Notes under the pieces: generated by a model
What the model was told of the DNA's origin: nothing
Databases searched by the model: none
The model's input: only the letters and a program-made list of their open reading frames with translations
Shown here: piece by piece, positions 8,243 to 17,825 of the stretch
How positions within the stretch are numbered: position 1 is the stretch's first letter
Layout: each line of letters begins with the position of its first letter
Assembly (NCBI GenBank): GCA_903904835.1
Contig: CAIVEI010000203.1
Coordinates: forward strand, 1-45,471
DNA length: 45,471 nucleotides
Direction of reading: 5' to 3'
Source of the DNA: an uncultured Schlesneria sp.
GTDB lineage: Bacteria > Planctomycetota > Planctomycetia > Planctomycetales > Planctomycetaceae
Program-made: the position numbers and the translations under genes

Positions 8243-9172
8243 CTATCGAAGCAACCCTGCAAGATTCGCAGGTACCAGTGATTTGTGTGAATTCATCCGT
8301 TGATCGGCGGGAGCACGAACCGAAGCGGCGACATGTTCGACGGTCGGCGTGGCATCACACAGCGCGGCCATCTCCAGCGATCGTTCCCGAGCACGAACGG
8401 GCAACTCAGTACTGTCATTTGACCAGTCGACTAGCTCCAATTCGCCGGACGCATGCTCGACCACTGCCGTACAGTGCTCGACCCAATCCCCGGTATTGCA
8501 ATATGTGATGTCACCGAGATTATCAATCCGGGGAACATGAATATGTCCGCAGATGACTCCGTCACATTCCAGCTCTTTCGCGTGACAGACGAGTCGTTCT
8601 TCAAAATCGCTGATGAATTGAACAGCCTGCTTCGCCCACACCTTCACGTGCGTACTGAACCGCCAGTCTTTCAATTTGAAGCAGCGACGCACTTGATTAA
8701 TCATGCCATTCGCAGAAACCAACCGGTCATAAGCAAACGCCCCGACGATCGACAGCCATTTGGCACCACGTTCGACATCGTCAAACTGGTCGCCGTGCAA
8801 CACGACGAATCGTCGGCCATCGGCCGTTCGATGGATAAATTGATCTGCCACGGTGACCAGGCCAAAGTCATGCAGATAATCGCGAAGGAACTCGTCATGG
8901 TTACCAGGAGCATAATAGACCTGAGTCCCCTGCGAGGCCAACTGGACCAGCCGCTGAAGAATCCGCACGTAAACCTGTTGCCAATGCCATCGTCTGGAAA
9001 GTCGCCATCCGTCGATAAAATCACCGACAATATAGATTTTTTCTGGTTGCACTTGTTCGAGAAACGCCAGGAATTTTTCAGCCTGCGCGTATCGACAACC
9101 AAGGTGGACGTCACTGACGAAGAGGGTCCGGAAGCTACGTCTTGTCGCTCCTCGCGGATAATGAGCAGGCAT
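8243..9172 (-). CDS. LpxH-like metallophosphoesterase
   Basis: 309 residues. All metal-binding motifs of the calcineurin-like fold are present in order: DVH (21-23), GDFIDGW (50-56), GNHDE (90-94), HGDQFD (126-131) and GHIH (209-212). The arrangement and spacing resemble UDP-2,3-diacylglucosamine pyrophosphatase (LpxH) and its relatives. About 60 residues beyond the usual core follow GHIH. A lipid A role is possible but the substrate is not proven. AAGGACACTCCCC supplies a good ribosome site. It heads the trio with the glycosyltransferase and the radical SAM gene; a 158-base gap separates it from the former. Confidence 0.85.
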   Translation of the reverse strand: MPAHYPRGATRRSFRTLFVSDVHLGCRYAQAEKFLAFLEQVQPEKIYIVGDFIDGWRLSRRWHWQQVYVRILQRLVQLASQGTQVYYAPGNHDEFLRDYLHDFGLVTVADQFIHRTADGRRFVVLHGDQFDDVERGAKWLSIVGAFAYDRLVSANGMINQVRRCFKLKDWRFSTHVKVWAKQAVQFISDFEERLVCHAKELECDGVICGHIHVPRIDNLGDITYCNTGDWVEHCTAVVEHASGELELVDWSNDSTELPVRARERSLEMAALCDATPTVEHVAASVRAPADQRMNSHKSLVPANLAGLLR

Positions 9173-9539
9173 GGGGAGTGTCCTTTCTCACGGCCTGAAG
9201 TTACGAAGCAAGCCGGAGCCGGTAAAATTAGGACTCCCTTCGCAACAGTTTCCTGACGGTAATGATAGGAAGAGATATTTAGCTGTGATGAATAGTTGAT
9301 TAAGAAATTGGGAAGAAAGATTTTCGTCTGTCGAGCAAAGCATTTATGTCGAGTGTAACACCTGATTTTTGGTATTGACGACTCTCCAAAATGAATCGAA
9401 GTCGAGACATCAATTGTGACTGTCTCGAAGCAAGGCTCATCGCGCGAAGCGAGTTGGGACGTTGATCTAATGTACAATCACAGCATTACGTGACCATGCT
9501 CAAGCAATAGCCGTAGCCAAAGCGATGATCGTTGAATCA
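9173..9539. other. Intergenic region, 367 bases
   Basis: It lies between the start of the phosphoesterase gene and the end of the zinc-ribbon gene, both on the minus strand, so it should hold the promoter of the 9172-5873 trio. I saw no convincing hairpin, repeat or RNA gene. Confidence 0.5.
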
Positions 9540-11924
9540 TCATTGCTGCTGGAGCGGGACCTGCTGCTGTAATCCCGGCTTTGTTTCAGCGGTGGGCAGC
9601 GGGACATTTTCAAAGCGAAAAGTGACCGTCTGCTCTTTCAAATCCGTATGAAGCTCGAATGTGATTTCGAATTCATCGGGAAACTTGCCGTCGGCCTGAT
9701 TGGCATAGATCCGCTGGATCGTCACCCCTTTTTCAACCTCGGTGAAACTGAGAACATCACCTGGCATTCCTTTAACCCTGCCCAGATAGTGATCCTTGTC
9801 GCATTGAAGTTTCAGAGATTGAGGGATGGCATCTTTGGGGCCTCTGATCAGCTTCACTCCTGCAGCTTTGAATTCCGGATCGTTCAACGGCGACTTTGCT
9901 CGTTGGGGGACATTTTCAATCGTCAGTTCTTGAGATTTTCCTGCCGTCAGGATTTTAAACGACCCCTCAAGAACATCGATTTTGCTCGGCAAACTCTGTG
10001 GTACATCAACTACTAATCTTACGCGAAGCGTTTCTGGAGGATGCTCACCCGGCAAACTATTACCCTCGTCAAATGCCAAAAATGTTTTCTGTGCATCAAT
10101 ACCGCCCGGTGGCGTCCGCTTAGACTTTTTCAGTGTTCCCCCGTCGATTGTGATTGTCTTGGAAGTGACTCCCGTGGCAGCACAGATCGATTCCAGGTTA
10201 TCTCCTGTTACATCAATCAGAATATCGATTGTCTCTGTCAACTTTCCATCTGGTGTCGGTGCTGCGGGCAATGTGCTCCATGCCCCTTTCGCGGTCAAAG
10301 TCAGCCCTTCAGGCAATCCTTCGACCATTGCCGGTTCGACCGATTCCGTTTCACCCGGCAGGGAAATTGCAGGAACGTTTGTTGGGGGCTGATTCATCGG
10401 GATTGAACCAGGACTGCCGCCAAAATTCGGAACAGAAGCCATCGGTGGCCCACCGGGAGCTCCGCCGAAGCCACCCGTCATCGCCATGACCATTAAGATG
10501 GGTGGCAACTGTTCTAACTTTTCCTGAGCCGAATCGGGCACGCCAGTCGACAAAGTGACTTTCTGATTCTGTTCTTCGATTTTCAGGTTCGTCAACAATA
10601 GTTCACCCAACTCGCCGATCAGCGGCGGTGCCGTCGTCTTGTACGCGTCAAACATTGGCCTAATTTCTTTCACGAATGATTCAAACGCGACCTTGATGTT
10701 CTGACTCCCTTCTGTGGTGTTACTAGCGGCCGAAATCTGCAAATCAAATCCACCTTTTACCGATAAGCCTAAACTGCCCATCCGCGGTGCATATTTGCCG
10801 TTGGGACCCCACATTTCCGCAACGAACGGCGGAAACGTGACGTTATTCGCCTCTGCCTGCTGAATCTCATCTGACCGCAGCCCGCGAACAACTCCGGCAA
10901 CGACAAGATGAGGCAGGTGGTTGATACCCGCCAATTCTTTCCGCGGCACAACAGTTTCACCCCGTTCGATCGTCGCCATTAATTCTTTTGATGTGGCGAG
11001 AATCAGCGTATTCGAATCAGGTGACCACCCTCCGTTTGCAGGTTGCATAGGGTTTCCGGTCACTTCGAAATACGCTTTTCCATTCTTATCTTTCAATCCG
11101 CCATTGGGAATTGTCTGGGAAATCAGCTTCCAATCGATGGGTTTCTTTGTCCTCACGACCGTAACGTAGTGGATCTCTTCAGGAGAGATCATTGGAAAAG
11201 CGGGTCCAGCAGGAAATCCAGGAACACCGGCACTGGGGCCTGCCCCCAATTTCTTCGCCACGCCTGCCGTCAGATCCACAAAGCCAATCGTCACGCTTTC
11301 AATTTCGGAGGGTGGCATACCAAACTGTTTTTCAAACTCTTTGAGCCCCGTCGCGATGGTTGGACTCTTAAGCGGTTCTTTCAGCAGTGGCGCCTGCCAG
11401 ATATCCGCCAATTTTGCGTGGATGATGACGTCGGTCTCAGCCGGCATCCAGCGCAGCCCGAGTACTTTTTCGGCCGGCGAGATTTGTGGCGGAGGAGGCG
11501 CAACGGGAGCGGGAGGCGCCATCGTCATTGGCTGCATGACTGGCGGCGCGGGCAAAGGCTTACTGCTAAAGATCCCCGACAAGAATAAACCGGTCCCCAC
11601 AAGTGCGAGCAACCCGACCACACCGCCGATGATCAAAGGCAGGTTCGAACCACCGCCGGAAGAACCACCCTTCTTCGCCCCCTTTTTGGCTCCTTTTGAC
11701 GCCGCCGCACCGCCAGAGGATGGCTTTTTGCTAGCCCCCCGCTTCGGCTCGTCCTCGATGTCATCATCGAAATCTTCGTCGTCATCCGGTGCCTCGGGCG
11801 TGAACACTTCTGTGCATTTCGGGCAGCGGATCTTCTTTCCAAGTTTGCTGCTGTCCGCGAGGTTCAGCTTTGCCAAACACGAAGGACATTCGACGGAGAT
11901 TTTACCGGCCATAAAAACGTCCAT
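9540..11924 (-). CDS. MJ0042 zinc-ribbon membrane protein, planctomycete type
   Basis: 794 residues. The N-terminus holds a zinc ribbon (CPSC at 13-16, CPKC at 34-37). An acidic stretch and a long Gly/Ser/Ala/Lys-rich linker follow, then a membrane span (about 95-118, LPLIIGGVVGLLALVGTGLFL) and a proline-rich segment. The remaining 650 or so residues are probably extracytoplasmic. Such zinc-ribbon plus one-span proteins are a planctomycete speciality, and the large C-terminal part has no function I recognise. An alternative start at 11912 (MAGKISVECPSC) matches how such proteins often begin; neither start has a strong ribosome site. The QQQVPLQQQ C-terminus is low-complexity. Confidence 0.8.
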   Translation of the reverse strand: MDVFMAGKISVECPSCLAKLNLADSSKLGKKIRCPKCTEVFTPEAPDDDEDFDDDIEDEPKRGASKKPSSGGAAASKGAKKGAKKGGSSGGGSNLPLIIGGVVGLLALVGTGLFLSGIFSSKPLPAPPVMQPMTMAPPAPVAPPPPQISPAEKVLGLRWMPAETDVIIHAKLADIWQAPLLKEPLKSPTIATGLKEFEKQFGMPPSEIESVTIGFVDLTAGVAKKLGAGPSAGVPGFPAGPAFPMISPEEIHYVTVVRTKKPIDWKLISQTIPNGGLKDKNGKAYFEVTGNPMQPANGGWSPDSNTLILATSKELMATIERGETVVPRKELAGINHLPHLVVAGVVRGLRSDEIQQAEANNVTFPPFVAEMWGPNGKYAPRMGSLGLSVKGGFDLQISAASNTTEGSQNIKVAFESFVKEIRPMFDAYKTTAPPLIGELGELLLTNLKIEEQNQKVTLSTGVPDSAQEKLEQLPPILMVMAMTGGFGGAPGGPPMASVPNFGGSPGSIPMNQPPTNVPAISLPGETESVEPAMVEGLPEGLTLTAKGAWSTLPAAPTPDGKLTETIDILIDVTGDNLESICAATGVTSKTITIDGGTLKKSKRTPPGGIDAQKTFLAFDEGNSLPGEHPPETLRVRLVVDVPQSLPSKIDVLEGSFKILTAGKSQELTIENVPQRAKSPLNDPEFKAAGVKLIRGPKDAIPQSLKLQCDKDHYLGRVKGMPGDVLSFTEVEKGVTIQRIYANQADGKFPDEFEITFELHTDLKEQTVTFRFENVPLPTAETKPGLQQQVPLQQQ

Positions 11925-11943
11925 TACGAAGAGAAACGAAAAA

Positions 11944-12741
11944 CTAATGCCCCATCAATTCATCTACCGCCAAACCAATCTCAGGTGAACGCATCAATGT
12001 TTCGCCCACCAGGATCGCCCGGGCCCCTCCCGACTTGACTCGGTCAATATCCGCGCGAGTTTTGATCCCGCTTTCACTGACCAGCAAGGTGGTTGAAGGA
12101 ATCTGTTTTGCCAATCGAATCGTATGTTCGAGATCGGTTACAAATGATCGTAAGTCGCGATTATTGACCCCCATCAAGGCGGGTTCAAGCTTCAGCACAC
12201 GATCAAGGTTCTCGACGTCATAAATCTCGATCAGCGATTCCATACCCAACTCTGATGCATAGAAATAGAGGTCGCGCAAATGACAATCGTCCAGACATTC
12301 CGCAATCAGCAGGATGCAATCGGCTCCGGCCGCCCGTGCTTCAAGCACCTGATACCGATCGATCATGAAATCTTTTCGAAGGACTGGGATGCTGACCGCC
12401 TGTCGAACGGCACGCAAGTAATCGAGGTGTCCCAGAAAAAAATGCTCGTCGGTCAGCACACTCAAACATGACGCTCCATGCAATTCGTACGTTTTTGCAA
12501 TCAGAACCGGGTCAAAATCAGCACGAATGATTCCTGCCGATGGCGAGCCTTTTTTGACTTCGGCAATCAGCCCGATGTCTGGAGCAGAACGTAAGGCAGA
12601 AACAAAGTCTCGCACCGGCGGAGCGGCATCAAGCTGTTCCAGCAAACTGGCTTCCGGGCGCAGGCGTTTTGCTTCATCGACCTCAAATCGTTTGCGGTCG
12701 ATGATTTTCGAAAGAATGTTCGGAACCGTTTGGGGAGTCAT
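11944..12741 (-). CDS. trpC: Indole-3-glycerol-phosphate synthase
   Basis: 265 residues, the normal length for a monofunctional TrpC. It closes the indole ring of tryptophan from carboxyphenylamino-deoxyribulose phosphate, in the cytoplasm. The TIM-barrel motifs are all visible: EVKKGSPS (61-68, with the catalytic lysine), LRKDFM (121-126), GVNNRDL (191-197), VSESGI (221-226) and ILVGETLM near the C-terminus. No other trp gene is nearby, so the tryptophan pathway is scattered here. It is the gene upstream of the zinc-ribbon gene (19-base gap), so the two may be cotranscribed. It is divergent from the gene at 12880. Confidence 0.95.
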   Translation of the reverse strand: MTPQTVPNILSKIIDRKRFEVDEAKRLRPEASLLEQLDAAPPVRDFVSALRSAPDIGLIAEVKKGSPSAGIIRADFDPVLIAKTYELHGASCLSVLTDEHFFLGHLDYLRAVRQAVSIPVLRKDFMIDRYQVLEARAAGADCILLIAECLDDCHLRDLYFYASELGMESLIEIYDVENLDRVLKLEPALMGVNNRDLRSFVTDLEHTIRLAKQIPSTTLLVSESGIKTRADIDRVKSGGARAILVGETLMRSPEIGLAVDELMGH

Positions 12742-12879
12742 GGATCAGCTGAATTTTTGAGTCAATGAGGATAATGTACATGATCTTACCGCTGTGGTCA
12801 GACTTGATAAAGCCACTTGTGAACCGCCTCCCAGGTCGGTAGCCTCGCCGAAAACTTTTTTCCTCGTAGTAATAAAGTC

Positions 12880-13860
12880 ATGCCCGAGACACCACCACCA
12901 CCGCCGCAATCACCTTCAAAGAAAACGAGTTCGCTCAGTTTGTCCGAAATGATGCGGATCATGGACGTCGCGACGGAGATGCGTAATCAGCGCGAGACCG
13001 TTGAGAAAGAATTCGCCGTCGATGAAACAAAACGTATTCTCCGTGAAAAGCTGCTGCAAACAACAGCTATCACGGGTGAACGAGTGACCGAAGCGGAAGT
13101 TGACGCGGCGATCGAGGCCTATTTCAGCACGCTCTATACCTACCATGAGCCGAAGGGAAGTCCGTCCCTGTGGCTTGCGCATCTTTACGTCCGACGCGGG
13201 CATCTGGCAATTGTTGGTATTCTTGCCCTAACATTGCTTGTTACCGGTTGGTGGACAATGCACATCGCTACGACGAAGTTCTCGCGGTCGGCTCGTTCAA
13301 ACCGCAAGGCAAGTCGTATTGAAAGTTCGATTAGCTCGGACCTGATGCGAGCTCGTGCAATCAGCAAAGATGCGACGGTGATCGAGGAATTAGATCGCTG
13401 GCAAGATCAGACCAAACTGGCCCGCGAGCAGCTTGATATCGAAACACTCGACAAAACCAAGAGTCGATTGACGGAACTGCTGACACAGCTTAACGATGCA
13501 TACGAAGTTCGCATCCTCGCCGACCCCAATGAAAAATCCGGGTTCACTCGATATTTCGAAGACGAAAACGGACGGCGACCGGCGTATTACCTGATCGTTT
13601 TCGCAAAGAATGAAAAAGGCCAACCCGTCCGCCGCACAATTGAAAACGCTGAAACCCGCCAGTCGGTGACAGTCGATCGCTGGGCCGAGCAGGTCCCCAA
13701 AGACGTCTATGACCGTATCGCCGAAGACAAGAAATCGGACGGAATCCTTAACGAAACCCTATTTGCCGTCAAAGAACGGGGAAAACCCAACGAAGAAATT
13801 CGACTGGAGGGGAGTAACGGAAAACCGATTTCACGAATGGCACAACTGGCAGCGTGGTGA
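12880..13860 (+). CDS. DUF6384-like single-span membrane protein
   Basis: 326 residues. A proline-rich start is followed by SLSEMMRIMDVATEMRNQRE, then a helical charged region. One membrane span lies at about 108-130 (LAIVGILALTLLVTGWWTM), and a helical domain and a C-terminal beta-rich domain (about 220-326) follow. The LMxxMDVAxEMRxQRE start resembles proteins I know as DUF6384, but I hold that name loosely. The function is unknown. It ends 3 bases before the converging sthA stop. There is no clear ribosome site before ATG 12880. Confidence 0.7.
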   Translation: MPETPPPPPQSPSKKTSSLSLSEMMRIMDVATEMRNQRETVEKEFAVDETKRILREKLLQTTAITGERVTEAEVDAAIEAYFSTLYTYHEPKGSPSLWLAHLYVRRGHLAIVGILALTLLVTGWWTMHIATTKFSRSARSNRKASRIESSISSDLMRARAISKDATVIEELDRWQDQTKLAREQLDIETLDKTKSRLTELLTQLNDAYEVRILADPNEKSGFTRYFEDENGRRPAYYLIVFAKNEKGQPVRRTIENAETRQSVTVDRWAEQVPKDVYDRIAEDKKSDGILNETLFAVKERGKPNEEIRLEGSNGKPISRMAQLAAW

Positions 13861-13863
13861 CCG

Positions 13864-15282
13864 CTAAAAAAGGCGGTTATACCCGTTAAGAGCTGCCACC
13901 CGGTACGCTTCGGCCATCGTGGGATAGTTAAATGTCGAATTGATGAAATACATCAACGTGTTGTTCGGCTTTGGCTGAGCCATAATGGCCTGACCAATGT
14001 GGATGATCTCTGTCGCATTCGCACCAAAACAGTGGATTCCGAGCACTTCCAGCGTTTCTCGATGAAACAGGATCTTCAGCATCCCGGTCGTTCGACCGGT
14101 GATTTGAGCACGGGCAATGCTTTTGAAATGCGCGTGGCCAACTTCATAGGGAACCATCGCATCAGTCAGTTCCCTTTCCGTTTTCCCCAGCGAACTGATT
14201 TCGGGACTGGTGTAAATTCCTGCCGGGATATCCAACGACGGTGGAGGGCCACACGATTCACTGCTTCCCGATTCACAAAGCAGATGGCTTGCGGCGAACC
14301 GGCCCTGGTTGTAGGCGGCACTGGCGAGTGCAGGGGGTCCGATAACATCTCCGACGGCATAAATGTGCAGAGCAGTTGTTTGCAGATTTTCATTGACCGG
14401 AATGTTGCCACGTTTGTCAGGAGCGATCCCCGCATTTTCCAGCCCCAGTTGATCCGAATTTCCAGTTCGACCGGCCGCCCAAAGCAGGACATCCGTCTTC
14501 AGTTGCTTTCCTGATTTCAGATGCAGGATCACTCCGTCGTCGCACGTTTCGACTCGGTCATACGCTTCGCGATGCCTGACGATGACACCTCGCTCACGCA
14601 GGTGATAACTTAAAGCATCGACAATTTCTTCGTCGAGAAAATCCAGCAACCGGTCGCGGTTATTAATCAGATTGACTTTGACTTCAAGATTGCGAAACAT
14701 TGACGCATATTCGCAGCCGATCACTCCCGCACCGAAAATCGAGATGGATTTCAGATGAAAATCGATTTTGAGGATCGTGTCACTGTCAAAGACGCGAGGG
14801 TGATTGAAATCAATGTCCGCAGGACGATAAGGGCGAGCACCGGTGGCAATGACGAAATACTTGCCTCGAAGAGTTGTTCGTGATCCGTCCTCCTGCGTCG
14901 CTTCGATGGTGTGGGGATCAAGAAATTTTGCTTGTCCGCGAACGATAGGGATATCGTTTCTGTCGTAAAAGGCCGTTCGCATCTTGACTTGAGCTTCGAT
15001 GACGGTTTTGGCTCGCCGCCGTAATTCCGGCAACATGAAGTTGGCTGTGATTCCGTGCTCGCGAAATAAGGTGTTGTTGTTCACTTCGGTCATCTGAAAG
15101 ATGGCAAAACGAAGAGCCTTACTGGGTATCGTACCGCGATGCGTACAGTTGCCTCCGACGGCGAGTTCACGTTCGACGACAGCCACGCTTCGCCCGTGTT
15201 TGACCGCCTGCATGGCGGCCCCTTCGCCCCCTGGACCTGTTCCAATCACGACAACGTCGTATTCCTGAATCGAGTCAGCCAT
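13864..15282 (-). CDS. sthA: Soluble pyridine nucleotide transhydrogenase
   Basis: 472 residues, close to the E. coli enzyme (466). It is an FAD flavoprotein that transfers hydride between NADPH and NAD+ in the cytoplasm. [13 protein letters not shown] (11-23) is the FAD Rossmann motif. [13 protein letters not shown] (46-58) stands where lipoamide dehydrogenases have the CxxxxC redox disulfide; the second cysteine is replaced (Thr51), as is typical of SthA rather than Lpd. [13 protein letters not shown] is the NAD(P)-binding motif, and the C-terminus has the dimerisation domain with [25 protein letters not shown] sequence precedes the ATG. Confidence 0.93.
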   Translation of the reverse strand: MADSIQEYDVVVIGTGPGGEGAAMQAVKHGRSVAVVERELAVGGNCTHRGTIPSKALRFAIFQMTEVNNNTLFREHGITANFMLPELRRRAKTVIEAQVKMRTAFYDRNDIPIVRGQAKFLDPHTIEATQEDGSRTTLRGKYFVIATGARPYRPADIDFNHPRVFDSDTILKIDFHLKSISIFGAGVIGCEYASMFRNLEVKVNLINNRDRLLDFLDEEIVDALSYHLRERGVIVRHREAYDRVETCDDGVILHLKSGKQLKTDVLLWAAGRTGNSDQLGLENAGIAPDKRGNIPVNENLQTTALHIYAVGDVIGPPALASAAYNQGRFAASHLLCESGSSESCGPPPSLDIPAGIYTSPEISSLGKTERELTDAMVPYEVGHAHFKSIARAQITGRTTGMLKILFHRETLEVLGIHCFGANATEIIHIGQAIMAQPKPNNTLMYFINSTFNYPTMAEAYRVAALNGYNRLF

Positions 15283-15428
15283 CGAGATCCGTTCCTATTG
15301 ATTCCCTGGTTTTACGGGAGCGGTTTTTCATTCATTGTCGAGTGAGCTTCCGGCCCACTGTTATCAGTATCTTCACTTGCTCTGCACGGGCGGAAGCCCA
15401 TGTTACGGGTGGTTTGCGGTGAATAATT

Positions 15429-16922
15429 TCATTTCGGGGCTTCAAGACGCTTGCGAAGATCCTTAAACGCCATGTCAATCTCGTGAAAGAGTTTCATGTT
15501 CATTCCATCGACCTGAGCAATTAAGGTTCTTGCCCGATCGTTGTCGCCCGTCAATTTCGCATAAAGAGCCTGGCCAGCAAGTCCGTTCGCCCGGTACTTG
15601 CGATCGTCCGCCAGGTCGTTAAACGTTGATTGTGCGAACGACATCCGGTTGGTTTTGAGATAGATAAGCCCCAGAGCCGTATTGGCTCTGGCGATCATTT
15701 CGTCTGAAGCACCCGGAAATTTCTTGAGCGCCACCCAAGCTCGCTCGTCGTCACGATGCGTCATTGCCCAATACAATTGAGCGTCTGGAGTCTGCATATC
15801 CTTGAACGTCGGTAGACCCGTTGATTCCACCAGCAGGAGATTCGGCGTTCGCATCGCCCATCCAATTCCACTCGACGAAGCCAGCACAAGCAGACTTGCC
15901 CCGATCAACCAGCCGAGTTGCCTTCGGATGGGACGGTCAAAAAGCAAAGTCCCTTTCGTTTGCGGTTTGATCGCAACTGTCGCTTCCTCTTTTCCTGATA
16001 TCTGCCGGATGATCTGTTTGAGTTCATTGACGACGACGGCAAACCCGGCAGGTCTGTCTTCCTTTTTCTTATTCATCATCCTTTTGATCAAATCACGCAG
16101 CGACACAGGAAGATCCGGTCGGAACTCGCTGAGCGAAGGAGGTTTGTCGTTCAGATGTTTCACCGCGACCGCCATCGCTGTTTCACCCGAGAATGGGGGG
16201 CGACCGGCGAACATATGCCAGGCCATGATGCCGAATGAATAAATATCGCTTCGCGAGTCGAGCGGCTGACCATTAACCTGCTCGGGACTCATATAAAGTG
16301 GGGTACCGAGCGTCAGTCCCGTTTGAGTGAGCGAAATCCGTTCGCCCTGCAACGTCAGTTGAGCCAGACCAAAGTCAGCGACTTTTGCTTCACCTTTATT
16401 CGTCAGCAAAATATTTTCGGGTTTGATATCGCGATGGACGATGCCATTATCACTGGCGACCTGAAGAGCCGACGCAACCTGTCGCAAGATGTGCAGTGCG
16501 ATCTTGATCTCCATCGGCCCCTTGCGATTGAGATAGTCCTTCAGTGTGCGGCCTTGGACATATTCCTGGGCAATATAATTAATACCATTGTCTTCGCCGA
16601 CCATGTAAACCTGAACAATATTCGGATGGTTCAAGCTTCCAGCGGCTGCCGCCTCATGCCTGAACCGTTTCACGTATTGTTCGTCAGTGACGTATTCAGG
16701 GCGCAAGACTTTGACCGCCACCTGCCTTCGAAGCGAAGTCTGTTCGGCCAGATAAACTTCAGCCATTCCTCCGGTGCCGAGTTTTCGCAGCAGGCGGAAC
16801 TCGCCCAACGTCGAATTGGGACCGTCACCGGAGTTTTTATCCGAGACCGAAGACGATTTTGCCGGGTCAACCGAGCTTGTGCTCGGAACTGGAGGAACCT
16901 CCGAACGCTTGGGCTCGGCCAT
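15429..16922 (-). CDS. PknB-like Ser/Thr protein kinase with membrane span and repeat-like C-terminus
   Basis: 497 residues. Kinase motifs run in order: GTGGMAEVYLA (49-59), VAVKV with Lys71, HRDIKPEN (163-170, catalytic Asp165), DFG (183-185), GTPLYMSPEQ (206-215) and DIYSFGIMAW. A single membrane span lies at about 337-357 (LGWLIGASLLVLASSSGIGWA). The C-terminal 140 residues are helical and TPR-like (ALGLIYLKTNRMSFAQSTF...). So the kinase is cytoplasmic, with a possible protein-binding domain on the other side. Its partner and signal are unknown. Planctomycetes carry many such kinases. Confidence 0.92.
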   Translation of the reverse strand: MAEPKRSEVPPVPSTSSVDPAKSSSVSDKNSGDGPNSTLGEFRLLRKLGTGGMAEVYLAEQTSLRRQVAVKVLRPEYVTDEQYVKRFRHEAAAAGSLNHPNIVQVYMVGEDNGINYIAQEYVQGRTLKDYLNRKGPMEIKIALHILRQVASALQVASDNGIVHRDIKPENILLTNKGEAKVADFGLAQLTLQGERISLTQTGLTLGTPLYMSPEQVNGQPLDSRSDIYSFGIMAWHMFAGRPPFSGETAMAVAVKHLNDKPPSLSEFRPDLPVSLRDLIKRMMNKKKEDRPAGFAVVVNELKQIIRQISGKEEATVAIKPQTKGTLLFDRPIRRQLGWLIGASLLVLASSSGIGWAMRTPNLLLVESTGLPTFKDMQTPDAQLYWAMTHRDDERAWVALKKFPGASDEMIARANTALGLIYLKTNRMSFAQSTFNDLADDRKYRANGLAGQALYAKLTGDNDRARTLIAQVDGMNMKLFHEIDMAFKDLRKRLEAPK

Positions 16923-17014
16923 GGCAATCTATTTTCCGTAACGTGAAATAGTCAGACGTCAATACCGACCGTAATTGTAGCAACCATCAGCAGAAACGTC
17001 TGTCGTTCCAACAA

Positions 17015-17299
17015 TCAAGACGGTTCAGACTTCGGAGGCTCGAACTTCGGAGCTGTGGTTTCGACGCTTTCGTCCCTGGGCGTCGGCCGCGAATTGCTGA
17101 TATTGTCGTTTCGGCTTGAGTAAGTGTTGACATCAATGTCGTCCTCAATTCCACGCAGCCCCTTCTTAAACTCGATGACCCCTTTACCAAGACTGCGAGC
17201 CACTTCGGGAAGCTTCTTGCCGAATAATAGCAGGGCAATGATTCCGACGAACAACATTTCTGCCGGGCCAAGACTACCAATAAACGCGAGCGGGTACAT
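17015..17299 (-). CDS. tatA: TatA/TatE-like twin-arginine translocase subunit
   Basis: 94 residues. A short N-terminal membrane helix (PAEMLFVGIIALLLFG) is followed by the conserved FGxKKLPEVARSLGKG amphipathic helix and a polar tail, the standard TatA plan; the tail (RGIEDDIDV...) is variable, as usual. TatA forms the pore for folded proteins with twin-arginine signals. AAGGAGAACCGTC is a good ribosome site. A second TatA-like gene lies 58 bases upstream on the same strand, so the two are probably cotranscribed. No tatC is visible. Confidence 0.92.
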   Translation of the reverse strand: MYPLAFIGSLGPAEMLFVGIIALLLFGKKLPEVARSLGKGVIEFKKGLRGIEDDIDVNTYSSRNDNISNSRPTPRDESVETTAPKFEPPKSEPS

Positions 17300-17357
17300 G
17301 ACGGTTCTCCTTTTTTAGAAATCCAACGTTTCGGTTCAACGGCGACAATTACGTCGC

Positions 17358-17552
17358 TTATTTTTTCTTGTCACTAATTTTTTCTTCGCCATCGGGATCG
17401 TCTCCCTCATTCAAGCCACTTTTGAATGAGGTCACACTTTGCCCAAGCGATTTCATCACCGATGGAAGCCGACTGCCAAACAGCACGAGAACGATGATTC
17501 CAAAGAAAATCATCTCACCGGGCCCTAAAAGAAAGGCCAGCGTTGGAACCAT
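17358..17552 (-). CDS. tatA: Second TatA-like protein
   Basis: 64 residues, shorter than its neighbour but with the same plan: membrane helix (PGEMIFFGIIVLVLFG), SRLPSVMKSLGQSVTSFKSGL amphipathic helix, then an acidic/lysine tail. GGAGACAGATC precedes the ATG. Two tandem TatA-like genes suggest subfunctions like those of E. coli TatA and TatE or TatB, but sequence alone does not say which. The Glu/Asp after PG/PA is kept in both copies. Confidence 0.9.
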   Translation of the reverse strand: MVPTLAFLLGPGEMIFFGIIVLVLFGSRLPSVMKSLGQSVTSFKSGLNEGDDPDGEEKISDKKK

Positions 17553-17825
17553 GATCTGTCTCCTTCAATTCCGCATTCACAACTTCAGTAAAACGCCACA
17601 CATCAATGGGGCGAACGAGCTCAAGCTCGCAAAAACTCTCTGTATGAGACGAAAGCACTCGACAAGTAAGAACCCAAATTGGGATCTTTATCAACGAACC
17701 GGGCACGGAATTTGTCGAGCGATGTTCGCGCTGCGAGGAAATTCGAACGTGTGTCCACTCGGTTCGCCCGCGAGAGAGCAGGTGGGAAGAGCGGTGCACT
17801 AATTCTACCGGTAACCGGATACGTG

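Noticed and set aside
8453-9477. Large frames on both strands over the phosphoesterase gene (8453-9256 and 8701-9477)
   Set aside because: They are shadows of a gene with all five metal-binding motifs, and contain no motif themselves.
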